DNA of 64,000 nucleotides from Amylostereum areolatum (lineage: Eukaryota > Basidiomycota > Agaricomycetes > Russulales > Stereaceae), in contig SAXG01000012.1 of the NCBI GenBank assembly GCA_012932865.1, positions 868,001 to 932,000 on the forward strand, in the 5' to 3' direction. The position numbers were made by a program, and so were the translations under genes. Under the pieces are notes generated by a model. It was given only the letters and a program-made list of their open reading frames with translations. It was not told the origin of the DNA and did no database searches. Positions 62,701 to 64,000 of the stretch are shown here, one piece after another. Positions within the stretch are counted from its first letter, which is position 1. Each line of letters starts with the position of its first letter.

Positions 62701-64000
62701 TTGTTACATGGGAACCTTTCACGCACTAGATCCCGAAGGGCATTTCCGAGATTGGCCAATGCAACGTCGAAATCAGGCTTGTACTGCACGGCTGATCGGT
62801 AGAATCTGTAAGATCACGTTAACACAAGACTAGGACTAAACCACGCGCATACGAACGTACCCAACTGCCTCTTCGATTTGTCCCTGGTCTTTCAAGAGAG
62901 AGCCCAAGTTTGTCAACAAGTGGGGGTGGGTGGGTTGCAACTGCAACCCGTGTTCGTAGTAGGCGCGTGCCAAAGTGAAGCCTGTCGCGGTCTGGTGCTC
63001 AGCTTGGATCCCACCTTGTAAAGCTGACAACGATATCCCGGACAATACGATGCCGATGTTGTTGAAGGTCGAGGGCGTGGGATAGAGAGACAATGCAAGG
63101 TAATACAAAAGGAGTACGAGAGACGTATCGGAGTGTAAGGACAGTCCTGAAGACGGCGATACGATCGTGGTACTTGGAGGGCACTCCTGCAGACGCTTGG
63201 CCAACGTGAGAAGGATTGTACTGGTCATGGCATTTGTTTGATCGCGAGTACGTTCTGAAGGAGGTGTGAAGACGTCAGGGTCGCCAGTACGGGAACAGAT
63301 AGACGGGAGGACTCCTGTTGACTTGAGGAATAATCTCTGCCTCAGGCGCATTACCTGCTCAGGAAGCAGTAGGACGAGTGGAAGCGTTTCGAAGCCTCCT
63401 GCCAGAGTAGCCTCGAGCAGGCGGTCTTCTGAAGCATGTACGGCGGCCAAAACGTCGAAACTAGGGTGTAGGACATCTTGCGTAGAGTACTGACGTTGTG
63501 GTGGGGATAACGCATCTAAGATCGATTGCGAGATTGTGACGCTGTGGTCATGAAAGACGAACAAACTGATGAAAAAAATTGTCATGATAATATCCTTGAA
63601 TGTGTAGCAATCGCTAGCGGGGTAAGGCCAGGGGGGACGAATGACCAGCTCCATCGCAGTGAGCAGGTCAGCAACGTGAATCGTTATATCCTTCTCTCCT
63701 AGGAGGTGGAGAAGAGTTGCCGACGCAAAATATACCTTCTGGAGGCGATGGAGGTGGTCAGCGGAGATATCAACCTTAAAGCCACCATCCGGGAAGACAA
63801 TGGGTGAAAGCAAGGCGCGGCACATATCCTGCGCCTGTCTGTAGATTCCTGCGTCCGATACGGACCTTGAAGCCGTGCTAAGTGCGGAACCGAGAACATT
63901 GTCCTGAAGAAGAGTGATAACGGAACATCAAGACACGGAGGTTGATTTTCGCACCATTACATCCCAGTAAGATGGCTGCTGTTGCAGGGCTGTCCACCAC
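59784..64000 (-). CDS. O-GlcNAc transferase-like protein (TPR + GT41), 5' end outside window
   Basis: The C-terminal and middle parts of a large gene. Upstream exons encode helical repeats; clear TPRs are LAKRLQEC..., HPHLLTNLGSLLKDQGQIEEAV, YKPDFDVALANLGNALRDL and GRPWEAIEYFERAVSVNPNLHEA. The GT41 domain has KLNVGYVSSD, DHPLAHLMQSVF (the family's catalytic His region), DGSASRQKIESESQRFLDVS, CDYLICDAIACPQ and ASDILWSGTPMLTWPKYHHKMCSRIG (UDP-binding). It ends EDREPYLRVS at 59784. The most upstream exon in view ends at GAT/GTAATG (63949), so the start lies beyond the edge. Such enzymes modify Ser/Thr of nuclear and cytosolic proteins with O-GlcNAc. Several internal exon junctions were not fixed. 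Confidence 0.8.

Overview
This window is a gene-dense, intron-rich stretch of a basidiomycete nuclear genome, most likely an Agaricomycete. The evidence is many 40-60 bp GT-AG introns, short intergenic gaps, an F-box family typical of mushroom-forming fungi, and a Tnp2-type CACTA transposon of a kind common in that class. All calls were made by reading the translated sequence; no database search was run.

Layout. 1-2.3 kb: no recognisable gene. 2.3-3.4 kb: a C2H2 zinc-finger transcription factor (-). 4.18-11.39 kb: an apparently complete CACTA transposon with a 1041-residue transposase (+), a coiled-coil companion gene (-) and an uncharacterised right-hand interior. It is flanked by a 3-bp duplication, and the empty site would restore an open frame. 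12.77 kb: an intron-containing tRNA-Lys(CTT).

13.4 kb to the right edge is a run of conserved genes: MCM5 (-) and CSN6 (+), divergent around MCB boxes; an F-box protein split by an AT-rich insertion (-); a DUF423 membrane protein (+); U2 snRNP A' (-) divergent from a SAC1 phosphoinositide phosphatase (+); a NAP/SET histone chaperone (+); chitin deacetylase (+); a STE20-group kinase (-) divergent from an SRPK (+), with a minisatellite between them; Rieske iron-sulfur protein (-); DRAP deaminase (+); a GH16 glucanase (+); an ELO fatty-acid elongase (+); a C2/RasGAP protein (+); AP-2 alpha adaptin (-); a DEVH RNA helicase with two dsRBD-like domains (-); an HSCB/Jac1 co-chaperone (-); a dysferlin-domain protein (+); a TMEM135-like protein (+); DPH7 (-); an AGTRAP-like membrane protein (+); and an O-GlcNAc transferase-like protein (-) running off the right edge.

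The conserved genes are unrelated housekeeping functions: replication, neddylation control, splicing, phosphoinositide metabolism, cell wall, respiration, Fe-S assembly and trafficking. I see no biosynthetic cluster and no clearly new multi-gene system. The points most worth checking are the transposon and its target gene, clustered +1 frameshifts in SRPK and the Rieske gene, the interrupted F-box gene, microexons and GC-AG introns, and the kinase-promoter minisatellite.
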